Assembly: GCA_028673005.1 (NCBI GenBank)
Contig: CM054115.1
Location: 108,826,672-108,890,671 of the forward strand
From: Tanypteryx hageni
Lineage: Eukaryota; Arthropoda; Insecta; Odonata; Petaluridae
Length of the DNA stretch: 64,000 nt
Reading direction: 5' to 3'
This document shows positions 34,001 through 49,000 of this stretch, one piece after another. A model generated the notes under the pieces. It had not been told where the DNA came from and ran no database searches. It saw nothing but the letters and a program-made list of their open reading frames with translations. Made by a program: the position numbers and the translations under genes. Each line of letters opens with the position of its first letter. Positions within the stretch are counted from its first letter, which is position 1.

Positions 34001-37000
34001 AAAATTCATTTTTAGAAAGAAGTTTTTTACTCAATTATTATTGGGAATAATTTTGAAATGAGAAAAAAAGTCTGCTATGACTAGGAATCGAACCCGGGTC
34101 TTCCACTTGCTGGGTGGATATTCTACCACTGAACTATCGTTTCTCGTTTCAAAATTATTTCCAACTTTACAGCTTATGCCTGTCTGCATAGGATCTTCAG
34201 ATCGCTTTATTCCATCAATTTCTTGCTTGGCAATCTCACCATTTGAGAGGGAGGAGTTTTCTTCAATGTATCTCTTCGAGGACATCCGTTGGGGCAGTTT
34301 GATATTAGCTTGGCTAGTTCCATCCCAACCAAGAAAACATCCGTGCTCAGAAACGAGAAAATTGATCTGCTACGATAGTTCAGTGGTAGAATATCTGCCC
34401 GGCAAGTGGAAGACCCAGGTTCGATTCCCGGTCATAGCCGACTTTTTTCTGGTTTCAAAATTATTCCCAACTTTACAGCTTATGCCTGTCTGCATAGGAT
34501 TTTCGGATCGCATTATTCCATCAATTATTATTGCAAATCAAGTTTTCTCATTGTGTTTATCAGTATACTTTTTGAGGAATTCTCATTGAAAATAAGTTAT
34601 GGTAATAAGGCACCTAATAGTAATCTAATATATTATAACCGCTATGTCTCTGCATCCCTGCGTGCGTCTGAAGCCTTCCATCATGAACGCAAATAAACCA
34701 GGAACGGTCAACTCGATTTTGACAAATCTTTCGCTTGAATATTCGGCGCGAACTCCTACAGGTTTTAAGTGGGTAGTCATCCCCTGGAAAGGCATGGGTT
34801 CGATACCAGGATAGTTTTCGTTTTTGCATTTGATAAACACGTAATTGGCTAGAATACGATGTGTAGACCTTTATTCTTTAACATTTTAAAATATCTTACA
34901 ATCGAGACTTTGACTCGAAATTTATACCATTTAACGCAGAAAGAAATGAAGATTGTTATTCTTACCACCGATTCTGTTGTTTAATTCCTGTTTGTTAATA
35001 TTTTAAGTTTATTTTCGATTTTCTCCGGTTTTTCGACATTTCAAAAAGGAGGTTGCTAGTGTAGCCGGCATTGTTCATCTCGGATTTTTGCATTGTTCGA
35101 CTCGGGCTTCAAGTGCATTTGCACTAAGCTTGCAATAAAATGCCTGAAGGACAAAAACAGATTAATTCTCAAGTGATGTCACCTCCCAGTATAAATGCAA
35201 ATAAATCAAGAACGGTCGGCTTGATTTCGACAAATCTTTCGCCTGAATACTCGGCGCAAACTCTTACAGGTTTTAAGTGGGAAGTCATCTCCTAAAAAGG
35301 CATGAATGGTGTGAGCTATATAATTATTTTAAGAGGGGCAATAAAAGTGGTTCAACTAATAACAAATACTCTTTGTATCAAGTTTTTATCATAGGAACTA
35401 TCGCAAGGCTCTCTAGATGTTTGCAGGAAGTACTGCAACAGGACCCTAGTTTAATGGTAATATTAACAATACATTTTACAAGGACAGTAAAATGTGAAGT
35501 TATCCTCAGATTATCTCAGATACTACTGAGATGATATGGGCTCAACTCCTTAAAATGGACAATGTATCATTTATATTCAATTTTTTACTTACTAAAATTA
35601 TTAGATAAGCTAGCTCTATACACACAATTGCAATATTTGCAAAATTTTCCCTTATAAGTGAAAAAACGCATCATTTGTTATTTTGTTGAACAAGCCTAAT
35701 ATAAGATAAAACATAATGCAACTTCATTGCAGGAGAAATATGGCAACCATGCACTCCATTAGGCCTCTAATGACTTCCTTATTTGAGATGGAGTGTTGAA
35801 AGTTGTTGTGTTATGCATTCATTTGGAGATTTACCATTACAACATGTTCATGGTATGATTCAATATTTTTATCAACTAATAATAGCAAAAATATTTCTGT
35901 ATCTCCATAAAAAGCTATGGTGATCCTGACTAATGCAAATCTTGGCAATGGATAGATCTATAAATTGTATCACTGATGCCAGGTGTGCATTTTTTCCAGA
36001 GTGACAGATAAAAACGCTTTAGTAAATTAAACTTTGAATATTATAAGGGTTATTTTTCATCAAAAATTAACATATTAAAATAACTGAGAAAAATTAAAAA
36101 TCTCAGTCATTCTGATTACAAATACTCACTTGTTTCACAGAAGGTACCAATATGTGCCCAAGGATTCAGGCATTCACACTTAAAGGTACTCCATAGTTCT
36201 TTGCAATGTGCTCCATTTTTGCATGGATTTGGATCACAGGATGGCTTGCAATCTTTAATTATCTCAGACAAATGTACACTCATGTAAGAGTAAATATCCA
36301 GAATTTCTCCATTCACAACCAAACCTCTGAAGCATCCAATCAACCCTTGAGCAACGGATGTCTTCTTCAAAAGTTCTCTGAAAGAAGTTAGTAGGTTATT
36401 CATCTTTAAAACTAAATTAAATTATCTATGATGATGAAGCAGCAACATGAAGTCAAATTACTCTGATAAAATAAGTCTAATAAATATGACATATTACAAT
36501 TTTGAGTTAGGCTGGCTAAATGGAATATTTATGCCAATCACATAATGTAAACAAATTATAAAACTCAGAAAAAATAAGAAATAATATTGCTATTTGGAAA
36601 TATAGGTACAACTTGTATGTTTATCACCCAGTTACAGTGCCACCTAAAGTGATGAGAATTGGTACTACATGTAGTCAGTAAACAACTCATTGCTTGAAAA
36701 GTGTATTTAACCCTTTCCACTCATATAAATTCTGCCCCTTGGCACCCATAGCTTGTAATTAAATTTAAGCAAAAAATTTATTTTATTAATGCCTGTTTTT
36801 ACTTATGGATAAACAATTTGATGACATAATTAAAAGGAATTAGAAAAAATACTTTTGTAAATATCTGATTTTTCAGTCAAATAATGAAATGATTTTGTTC
36901 TTGACAGGCAGAAGTACTCATCATGTCTAGACGCCCCTTTCAAAGCACAAACAAAATAAACAGAATCAAGATTTTTAATTGTAGTGAGTAAAAATTATAT

Positions 37001-40000
37001 GATTGACTTATGAGGTTTATTCATTATCTATTCCATGTATTTGGGTTTTTAATAAAAATTACTGTTAAAATACATGGTATGGTTTTTTATACTAAACACA
37101 TTTTTCAGATTTTTGGCAACTCCCATGGAGAAAATTATGTGCACACCACCATTTACAGGCCAAAACTGGATTGATGACTTTTACAAACATATAGTTGCTC
37201 TTACTCTGGTGCACCTCCAACAAACATGCTTCCCTCAAATGGTCCAAATTCTTCTTCTGGAAGGAGATCCACCATCTGGTAGTCAGTGTTGATCATGAAG
37301 CGCACATGGTGCTCATTATAATCTATCCATATCTTTTGCCATTCTCCATTATTCAACCTTCTGTGTGATATTATCTCCAACTCCCTGGATTTTCCATTCA
37401 ATGTAAAATTGAATGTAAGTCTGAAGTCTAAGGAAAAGCAAACAGAATTAAATATTAAGTAAAATGTTCCTTTTGGATACATAATTGAAGAGGAAAACAT
37501 TTTGTAGATGCTGGAACAGTATTTAATATAATATGCAACAAGTAAGATGCCCTTGCAAAAGCAAGAGGGGGAAACACATTATTTTAAAACTTTTCAGGGT
37601 TCTGGTGGCTTTGAGAATTTGGGTTTAGGGAATGAAACAAATGAAAATTGTAAAAAATTCTAGAATTTGCAATAAATTGTTTTCAGCATTTTAACCCTAG
37701 AGGTACTAAGGGGGTCCTCCAAGGACCACAACTTTCTTTTTAGTGTATTTCTCTGTAATAAAATTCATGAAAATGTTGATAGAAAACTACATTGTGCACA
37801 GGCATGTTATAAGCAAGCAGGCATAGTTTTCGATCAATTTTACACGTATTCCTAATTTGTACAATTATGTACCTATTTTTGGCAATGGCCGCATGCTAAG
37901 ACAAACAGGTGGCTGAAATTAAATTGCATGAGTCAAGTGTGATATATCAGATGACTTGGAGTAAAACATTCTTGTTGTTAATTTGTTATTATTTCTGTAA
38001 ATTTTAGAGTGGTTTGCACTCTAATTGTAATATGAATATAAGTATGAAATCATAAGGAGGATAAATTCGAAAAAAAATTCTTTCGTGAATATTTCAGCAT
38101 TTTTAGTATGTTAGGAAAATAAAATATTGTATTAATTATGAAAATTGTATACAGATTTATATTCCTATGATATCTTCAACCCTCCATTTCTCATGCTCTT
38201 TCATAAATGTCATTTCCCATGCCGGGTCAAAAATGATTCAAACAATTTTTCTTTACTATTTTCATCAAACATTGTTTTTTTCTATAATATTTTATTGGCC
38301 TCTTACATTAATAGATAAACAACAATATTTTAACTATTTTACAAAAAATATATGATAGAGATTAAAAATGGATTGTTAGAAAAAATTCATAACTTTTTAT
38401 TATATTAGTGTTAGAACATGATTTTTCTGTCATAATAAGAAATAGATATTAATTGAGGAATACACAAAATCTATAAAGGTAATTTTTTGTTTATATTAAA
38501 GAAAAATGAAAAAAATTCACTTCTGGGTCAATTTTGACCCGATCTTGGGAAACGGAGGGTTAAATATATTATGATACCTAAGAAATATTACTATGACTTT
38601 TCATTATATCATAGATAGTGAGGCTCAGGGGCTCCCATTTATAGTGTAAGGAAGTGAAAATAACTTGGTACTTCTAGGGTTAAGAAGAATTTTCACTGTT
38701 AATATGCATATTTTGACTAGCAATAATTTTTTTAAATTTCCAAACTAAATATTTTGAAAAGTTCTAGAAAATTCAAGTAGAAAATGCCAGAAAATTTATT
38801 TCTTATTTTTAGAATTCCCCAAAGATGCAGTGCTTGATATATTTAAACACCTTAAAAGCTGTATTTTACTAAAACAACTTCAGAAATTTTTTTTGAAAAA
38901 GCTCACCAAATGCAAAAATAAATGTTTTGCCTTCCCCTTTGGAGAATAGAACATAGATTCTTACTAAACCTTCCCATCCGATGAAAACTTCACTCCTTTA
39001 GCTTCAGTAGTTTGGCTACAATACCAATTCAAAGTTTGGAATTTTCCAAATTTGAAACCATCTATCAGAAAATCTATGAGCTACTTGGAAAATCCGTTCA
39101 ATGGAAAATTCATAGATTGATAGGAGATATCTAATTCAAAAATAAAATTCCAAATATCTCTTAAATGAAAAAAAAGTTGATTGTTCACACACAGACAGAG
39201 AGATTACATTAGCATGTTTTCTTTTAAGAAAACATGCTATAAATCTATTAGAATATTAAAAGTTTAAAAAATTCTATTTCAGCAAATATTATCCAAATTT
39301 ATGCATAGAAACATATCACTGCATAATTTCACCTCGTACATGCTTATAACACATGAAAGAGTGCAAAGCAAAGTTGAAAAAACAACATTTTTGCAAAATG
39401 AATGCCAGAATAACAAAAAAACACAACAAAACATTTATCATTCCTTCTCATTTCTCAATGTTAACTTACAATAACACATAGTTCTGAAATAGTGGAAAAA
39501 AACAGTTAAACAAAGAATGAACTAGAGTGGCATCCATTTAGGTTTTAGTTTAGTTAAGTACTACGTGGGTTATGGCATTTTACACACCACTCCATCTAAA
39601 ATGTTCACTATTTTAAAAAAATGGATATGAAATGATTTTAATATTTCAGTACCCTACTAGTGTACCATTAGCTATTGAATAGGAGGGTTGTTATTATTCT
39701 ACCTGTGTTTGTTTGTATTACCTAAGAGACCTTTTTTGTTACACATTGTCATATGAATTTTTAAGTGCAAAGAATATCTGATAGACAGTTATGTAAATTA
39801 TTTTTTCCCTTAATTTTTTATTAAGATAAACTTTGCATGTATAGGTAATATGCATGCATATAAATATTGTTTTATAAGTTATCTCATCATTTTGAGTATT
39901 TTCTTATTGTAAAAAAAGGGATTTATAATGTGACAATTTTCAGCATAGTGTGTTAGTTTATTTTGTAAAAAAACTTTATTTTTTTAGAGTACACAACAGT

Positions 40001-43000
40001 ATGGATACTTATGAGATAGCTGTTGGTTTATAAGAATCATCTGAAATAGATATTGGGGGAACTGAGGATGAATTGGATGAGGAACATATATCAAAACAGG
40101 AATACAGCACCATTTCTGAGCAAGATGCCTCTCAGGATGATAGTATGATTTCGAGCAATGATGAAGATAATAGTCAAGAAAAGAATTATTACATAAGAAA
40201 AGATAAAACCACTCTCTGGCAGAAAACGCCTTGTAAAAGTAAATTTAGTAGAAGAGTCATGAGTAATATTCTAAAAACAAAAATTAATATGTGGTTTAAT
40301 ATAACTCACAATATGTAAAAATATACATATTTACCATTATACTTTAGCAAAATAAACACATGTTCATTTAAATTATTTTTATTTAACTTTAAGCTTGTAA
40401 AAATGTAAATGGTATGCTTAATACATCATGAACGCTATTAAGTTCTGAGAAACAACACACATACTCAAAGAATTTAGTGAGACAAATATAAAAATAACCT
40501 TCACTGTCATTTAATGCCTACTTCATAGCATGAAATTTATGGAAAAGAGAAAATGCTTTTTTCTCTTACTTTCAAGATAACATTCTTTGGCCTTTTCAAA
40601 TAAATTAAATATTTTGATTTTTTTAAATACTCAAATATAATTAAGGTGACCAGAATTCAGAGCAACAAAACCGGAACAAATTCTTTTTGCCCCTGGAGTG
40701 TTGGTAATTTGCCGCACCTGCTCCCTCCAGTAATTTGAGGCATTGGACACCCTCATCTAATGGAGTCCTACACAACTTCACTTCTCCTTTTCCTCAAAAG
40801 TTGCAATTTCCTCCCACTGTGTATGTAAGGGCTTTGGGTCTAATCTCTCCTACCCCCTTCCAGTAGATCCCCCATTGATTAGAGGTGGAGTAGGGGTGTG
40901 TATTGTAGGTATGTGGGCAATGCGCTACATGCCCTCACAATAAATGCAGAAACAAATATTGGCAAATATTAAACCAATAGTATAGACCTGGGATGGGCAA
41001 AACGGGGCTCGTGAGCTGCATGTGCCTATTTTAGCTTAGCACACAGCTCTTTTAAATTTCCATTTAGAAGATTGTCAACGTTTTCTATACAGAACACAAT
41101 GGCAACATTTTAGGAAACACCTTATTTATGTAGAATATTATATTTCCTGCATTTTAAAAGAGAATAGAAGCATTTTATTAACAAAAACTTTAACATTGGA
41201 GTATTAAATTAATATGTTTTTTGGAAAATAAACTTATAGCATTTTTGCGGGACCGTTTGGCACCCTTTGCAGGCGGCACCAATGGCAAATGCCCTCTTTG
41301 CCATACCCTCATTACGGCACTGCGTCTTCACTTCTCATTTCCCTCAAACTAGTCGACCACGCGGGAATTCCACGGAATAAAAATAACAAAAAGTGAAATG
41401 GCCATTGAATACTAGCAGAGTTAAAACTTCGAGATTCTGACAGGCTATTTAGCTACAATGTAGTATGCTGTGATAGTACACGTACATACATCAATTCTCG
41501 CTCTCCTCGCTAACACCCCTACCACAGGTCGCTACAAATGATTGGAAATCGCCGTCTCTTACCAGTATTTTCCCCATCTGCGCATTTATACCACACTCTC
41601 TGCAATATGTCGTAAGCACATGCAGCTAAGCGCCAAGATCATCTACCTCCCATACTTTGGCTAATTATATATAGAAAATAATGCGTATACCTAGTTATTT
41701 AGCTCCAATGATCTTTATCAAGTATTTCCTATATTTGCTTTTGTGGATTAACAGAATTATCAAAACCTTTGCATCAAACATCCTAAAACCGGCACAAAAA
41801 ACTATTTTTGTTTAATCTTTCGGGACACCGGGACAAGCACTTAAAAACTGGTACTGTCACAGCCAAACTGGTATGTATGGTCACCTTAAATATAATATAC
41901 AGATACCCCTTGATTGACATGTGTTCAGTTTGAGTGTTTTTGCATATATGCGATTTTATTCCTATGACCATTTTTCAATATATGCATCATGTATTTGCAT
42001 TAATGCAATTCGTTAGATGCACAGTATGCACTCTTAAGAGTTTTATTATTTATTAAATATTACATAGTTTCTTGACCAAATACTATTAACCTTTATTATC
42101 ATCCATGAAAACATTTATTTTTAGACTGTGTTTTGAGACTGCTTACAGCTTGATCATAAGTAGAACAACAACGTGCATGGAAGGTGAGAACATTGCTCTA
42201 CATTGATGACAAATTCAAGATAAAGATCAAATGACCATAGGAGACACCTGTTGTAACTTTAAAGGGTGATTAAACAAACTGGGTATGTTTGAATTCTCAG
42301 CTTATTGGCTAGATTCACCATTGCAGAGATAATGCAAACATCCACAGATTCAGTATTTTTTGCCACTTGAACATCTGCAAGTTGTAAGAAATCCTCTTTA
42401 TTTGATCTAAGTTAGTTGATGGTGAACTATTGGCTTGTGTGATAGCAGGCAATAGTAAATTCTCATTTTCACAATAAAAGTGTGTTTTAACTTGTAATTT
42501 ATATATATATATTGATATACAATGATATAAAATGTGATTTCCCCTCTAATCTATGAGATTTGCTGTCCACACAAAATCATTAAGAAATTCAAATGACTTA
42601 CCACTAGTTAGTGCAACCATAAAAGATGGATGATGAAGTCGAATAGGAGGTTGATATAACAAGATGGCTTTCTCTCCAGTTGTTCTAAAGCTAAAAGCAA
42701 TGTCACCCTTACGCCATCCAGGAACTTCGATGTATGACTGGCTTGTAGTAAAAGTTACGACATACTTTTGCGTATCTTAAAGAAAAAATCATTTATTACT
42801 AAAATGCCTTTTTTAAGATAACACAAAATTTTTTATCTAAGAAATGGTCATATAATATGACCACATAAGAATTTACAAATAAAATGTACAATATATCTAG
42901 GGAATGAGAAGAGCAGCTAAACTTTAATCAAGTCATAATTAGTTTGAGAGATACTGACTAGCATATTTATTCAATTATAAGCTACCTTTTTCATCCATTC

Positions 43001-46000
43001 AGAATTGTCTCTCAAATTACAATTGAGTTCATTTTAAAATCAGCATTACAGTAGTGAAATCCTAAAACTCAAGCTATACATTGGAATAGGACAAAAGATA
43101 TATATGAAAAATATAACATAGCATCCATCAAACTTTATTAATATTTAAAACGTTATACAGTAAACTTAAAAGAGCAATTGAAGACATAAAAGAAGGAAGG
43201 CTGTTGGGAGTGATGATATGTGAGGGGAAGTTCTTAATGTTTTGAGTTCGAAAGCAGTTAAGCAACTCACAAAATTCTTTAACCAAGTATATGATACTGG
43301 CATATGGCCTGAAGATTTTTTAGATGTTATTATGGTACCGCTGGAGAAAAAAAGCAAGCAAATATTTGTAAGGATTACAGAACTATTAATTTAATTTCTC
43401 ATACAGCTAAAATTCTAGAATAATAACCAAAAGAATTGAAGGTAAAATAGAAAAGGAGCTGCAAGATAATCAGTTTGGTTTCAGAAGATGAAGAGGGACA
43501 TGATATGCTATAGGATGTATGAGGATGATGATAGAAAGAGCGCTAGAAGTCAATACAGATATGTACTTTTGTTTTGTAGATTGGGAGAAAGCTTTTGACA
43601 GAGTGAAATGGTATAAAATGTTGAGTATTTTAAATAAAATAGGGATAGATTGGAAAGATGAAAGATTGCTTAAATAGTTTTAGTTAGATCAAAATATTAG
43701 AGTCAGGGTCGAAGGAGATGAAACAGAAAGCACTTCAATAGGGAGGGGAGTGAGGCAGGGATGTCCTATTTTACCAGCGATATTTAATATTTATGCAGAA
43801 ACAATAACAGAAGAAGCGTTGATGGAAGAGAAAGGATTTAAGATAGGAGGTGAAAGTATTACCACCATTAAATATGCAGATGATCAGAGATTAATAGCAG
43901 AAGACAAGAAAGAACTTCAGAGGATGACAGACAGACTAGTGGATGTTGGCCAACAATATGGAATGAAGATCAATGCTGAAAAAACGAAAGTCATGGTGGT
44001 TTCAAAGGAACATAAAGAATTAAATATAATTGTAAATGGTCAAAAATTGGAACAAGTAAGTATTTTCAAATATCTTGGCAGTATTTTAGTGCAGTATGGA
44101 AGTAGTTACACAGGACATCAGAAGAAGGATTGCAATGGCAAAAGCAGCATTTAACAAGAAGAAGGAGCTTCTCACAAGCAAGAAAATAAATTTAGAAAAA
44201 AGGAAGAGATTAGCGAAATGCTACATATGGAGTATAGGTCTTTATGGTGCAGAGACATGGACAATAAGGACAAAGGAGGAAAAATATTTAGAAAGTCTTG
44301 AGATGTGGGTATGGAGGAGGATGATGAAAGTGAAATGGACAGGAAGGAAGAGAAACAAAGAAGTATTAGAAATGGTTGAGAAGAAAGGACACTAATAAAA
44401 ACAATTAGGAAAAGAAAAGGAAATTGGATAGGGCACATATTGAGAAGACAGTGTTTAGAAAGGACAATAGTGAGGAAGAGGGAGAAAAAGATAGAGAAGA
44501 AGAGATAAAGAGAATTTAAAGCAGGAATATAGTACTTATAGAGGTATAAAAGAGACTTCCGGGGAGAGAGAAATGGAGGCAGCAATTCAGCTAAAACCTG
44601 TCTTCGGACAGCAGCATGATTATGATAATGACAGTTAACTCTCAATTATCCAGCATAATGGATGTAAGAAGCATGGATAATCAAAAAACACATAATTTCA
44701 AAATGGTTTAATTTAATTAAAAATACACACAAATGCTCACAAACAAAAAGGTTTGACAAAAAAGCTCTCAAAACGGTGCTTTCAAAAAATTCCATAATCA
44801 TCACTTGTTTTGATGACTTATTTACATTTTTTCTAATTATAGTATTTTCCTGGCAACTACAATGTTGCCGTAATCAAACAGTTCCACCAAATCTAATGCT
44901 ATCTTTTATTTTGGATTGATATTTCCAGGAACAGATGCCCTGTTAAAATTAACCATATATCTTCAAAATGGAGGGTAGTTTATTCTTGGTCATTTTTGGT
45001 CAATTTTCACAAAATTTTGATATGCTCAAAAATGGATCTTACGATTTTGATTAAATTTCAGAGTCAAAGAAAACATATTTCCCAAAAAATAATGATATAG
45101 CATTAAGCAAGATTATAGAAATCAAGTATTTTGGCAGGCTGCCATCAAATTGCTCCTGGTTATGTTGAAGAGTCATCCCTTATTTACCTGATATTTTTCA
45201 TATCTCATCAACTTGCTGAGGTGTCCCAAAAGCAATTGAATGGTTAAATTTCCCATAATTCAAACTAAAAAAAGCTATAAAATGTTATTAACATTCATAG
45301 CTGATAGTGAATCTTTTTTCTAGTCTGTTTTTACCCTGACAAATATGGGGAATGTAAAGAGTAAAAGTTTTGTACAGTATGAAAACAGATGACATGTGTT
45401 TTTCATCTCTGATTACTACTTTGTGTAGTTAATATGGTGCCAAAGATTTTGGATGTCCACCTTGAAAAAAATCCTGAGTGCCATTGGTTAACTGGTTATA
45501 TATGTATTAAGTGGATGCTGCCTGTAATTCTCTATACTCTGCACAAAATCCAGTTGAATCACAAGCATCAAGAAATTGATTTTGCACTGAGTGATCTACC
45601 AAACACTGGTTGGACCTAATAGATTCTTTTACAGACTTTTTGAATTTGGGTCCCTTTGGCATATTAGACTCAGGTCAATTTTAGGATATTTTTTCCAGAA
45701 TATAGTGAGTCTAATAGGCCAACAAAAATGGTTTTATTTTATCTTCAGCTATAACTATATCACTTAGAAGAGAATATATTAAGGAACCTAAAGACAAATC
45801 TGCAGTACTGGTAGCTTATAATCCAACTACTTCATGTAAGGTATGTAACCTAGAACACAAAAACATGCAATGAGCTTCTTAACCACTCATCTGGATATTT
45901 AATTTTTCGAAACCGGAGGTGGGCATTTAAATTGCAATTGAGGTGAATTTAATTTTTATCTTTCGCAAATAAATTTAAAAATACATTAATTATTCAGTAT

Positions 46001-49000
46001 TTGAGTTGTTTATTCTTGAAATTTGTGTCTTAAACTATTTTTACCACAAGACATGAATTTAAATGTTAATATATATTTATTATTGCAATAAAAAATTAAT
46101 TTGTAAATAATATTTAATGAACACAAATTACTAAAATTTGGTATAAAGATATTAAAAATTTATACAATTACTCAGTGATTAAAAAATAAAAAGTAATAAT
46201 ATTATAAATAACATATAAATGTTGTTAATTTTAAAATTATGTAACAGAAATGCAACCCACAAAGCAAAGTCAAGGTCTAGATGTGTGAAGCGTATCTTTT
46301 CCAAATATAGAAGTGAAGTCCATTTACTGCCGAGACGGTAAACTAAAAGGATGCAGCTAGTTGCTGGAGAAGCTGCGTGACAGAATATTACAGTATACTC
46401 ATAGCAAACAGCCGAGAAAACTGCGTGCCGTATATATATACAGCATACCCAGATGAGTGGTTAAATACAGGACAAAAAATAACACAATCGGCCCTCAGCA
46501 TTTTCAGAGGTTAAATTTACGAAAATCACTGCTAATTTTAAAACCAAAAGCTAATGGAAAAAGACAGGTGTTACACTCCTACTGAAATCCAGTAGTTAGT
46601 ATGGTTAATTAATATAATTATAAGGAATGATAATAAGAATGGGTTAACTATGTTCAACCACTTGCATAAAAGTTTTTCAATGCACTGGTAAGATATGATC
46701 AATTCCTCTGATAGAAAACTTAGACACATATCTAATATGACAATATACATAAAAAAAGAAAACAAAGACCCCAAACCATAATTATACACAATTGTGAAAA
46801 GTCCTCTCCATAGCAATCCAAATAAGCACAGATGCAGATGATAGCATAAATAGCACTTTTAAATTATTTACCTGAATGCAGGGGCAGAAAGACTCGGTGC
46901 CAAAAGAAAAGTAAAACGATAAAATTTACATAAAAATAGTTGTTTTAATGTAAAAGCATACAATGTTGCAAATGAATATTTAAAGAATATAAAACATAGT
47001 TTAACTGTTTATATATTGAAAGCAACAACCTATATGCCATTCTGTAAGCCCACAAATATTAATGTTTATATTCGGCAAATATTAAGTAGGTGTATTCAGA
47101 AATTCCTGTCAAATGATCAAACCACAAATGTTAAAACCATGAGGGTTGAGAGTTTACATACCAGGGAAGACACAATTGATTCCAGCATTGGAAATGGATA
47201 ACCAACTCTTCTGAAATTAACATTGGCCCATAAAGAACAGATTACTTATCATATAATATCCATATTTTAAAGTATTACTTACTAGCCTCAACACATTCTA
47301 GAGGACCGAGAGTAATGCGTCCTTGTGCCTCTTCATCAAGGTCTTGCTGCTGAAGAAAAACCATTTCAGTGATTCCTAAACTTGTCGGTGATATAAAATA
47401 GCCTTCATCAGAATTCCATTTTCCTTCAGAAATGTCACAGTTGCAAGACATCTCTGGGTTAACACAGGTCTTGTTAACTGTAATAAAATTCTAGATAAAG
47501 ACAGTGCACACTCTGACATATAAGCTGATCCAGTATGAAAATATTTGGTACTGTTTGCATAACTGGGGCAAAGGTAAACAAGGTGATGCTAGCACTAGTA
47601 ACTCCAAGAAAGCAACGAGAAATAAAACTACCAGGGGGAAAGGCAAAAAATAGAAGACAAACATAAATATAAGAAGATTTTTGATGCATGTAATGAAACA
47701 ACATAGGTAAGGGATGACATGTAATATTATTTATTGGAACAAAATAACAAATATTAAGTAAATGAGAAGTGAGAAATCACGAAGCAATTTCCGGTGGACT
47801 GGAGGCAGCGATATCTTGAAGGATTTGTTCAAAAGCATCCTCCTTGGCCAGCAGACATCTCCACATGAACTCCTCCATGTAACTTTCAAGAAATTTCCAA
47901 TGTGTTCCACTCTGTTTCTTGTTCCTCCACTACCTTATGCTAGTTTCTTCTCTCAGTGGCAATTGGTGATACTTTAATGGAGACATTTTACTTAGTGAAA
48001 ATAGTACGAGTAATATCACCGATGATGAAGGCTACCCAACCCAACCTGAGAGGGGAGCATAGCAAACGTGGGAAGAAACCAATACCACCTAATCAAATTT
48101 ACCCAACCCAGGGGGCTAAGTTGGAGTATGCTGCATACCAAACAAACATATGCCATGGATGCCATCAGGGCCGGCTTCATGGGTGTGCAATCGGTGTGGT
48201 CGCACAGGGCCCCGCGCTTGGAGAGGCCCTGCACTTGGAAAGAACCTGGATCTCAAAATTATGTTAAAAATCTTAATTCTCACGTAACAGCTAAAAATGG
48301 GCGAAAAGGTGGCCTCGTCCAAAGGAGGGTCTTAATGAAGATTGTGCTGGAGAATTTTCGTGAAATTACTGTTCTTTCAAATTCTTGTAATATTTCATGC
48401 AACCAGTACAGTAAAAGGTGCAGCCTTTTGAAAGATTCATACCCTAGGAATGCTCACCTTGTGAGGCCCAATGGGGTCTGACCCCAACCAGGGAGTGTCT
48501 TTTTTCTGTTAAACTTTTGTTTATGATTCTCATCTGGGAACAAAAACTTGAGTTGAGTATGGAAGCACCATTCTGCGACCCGACCAACCCCAATAACTCT
48601 TGTGGGCCAAGGGTCATTTTCAGCGTTAATTTATATTTCTCTTTTGTAAGTAGAGGCTGCACCAAGGGCAGGCCCTAAGGGAGCCAGAGAGAAGCCCAGA
48701 CCGCTTCCATATTTATAGGCTCCTCACCCCTTTACTTCTCCCCTCCCATATGATTCACCTATGACCTATGCTAGGAGACGGATGATGAAGTGTTGAAGGG
48801 ACGATTGGTGATGGCCAATTTTTGAACCCTCCATGGTGGTTAGTGTATTGTTTCCCTTGTAAATTATTCTCGAATTCTGAAAATTTCTTATGTGATCAGC
48901 ATCCGATAGTGTATTCTGTTTCCCTTGTAAATTATTCACGAATTCCGAAAATTTCTTATGTGATCAAGGTTACTCTGATTGGGGACATTTAAGTGAGAGA

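Noticed and set aside
34370..34442. Functional tRNA-Gly or tRNA-Ala gene
   Set aside because: C at position 33, an acceptor mismatch and a T-stem mismatch; a related inverted unit lies 300 bp away. Better read as tRNA-derived repeat.
44172..44645. 157-codon minus-strand ORF
   Set aside because: Antisense shadow of the second RTE copy; low-complexity Leu/Ser/Phe translation.
48016..48665. Overlapping ORFs on both strands near the hAT left end
   Set aside because: They cross the TIR and untranslated part of the hAT element, with no domain or conserved motif.
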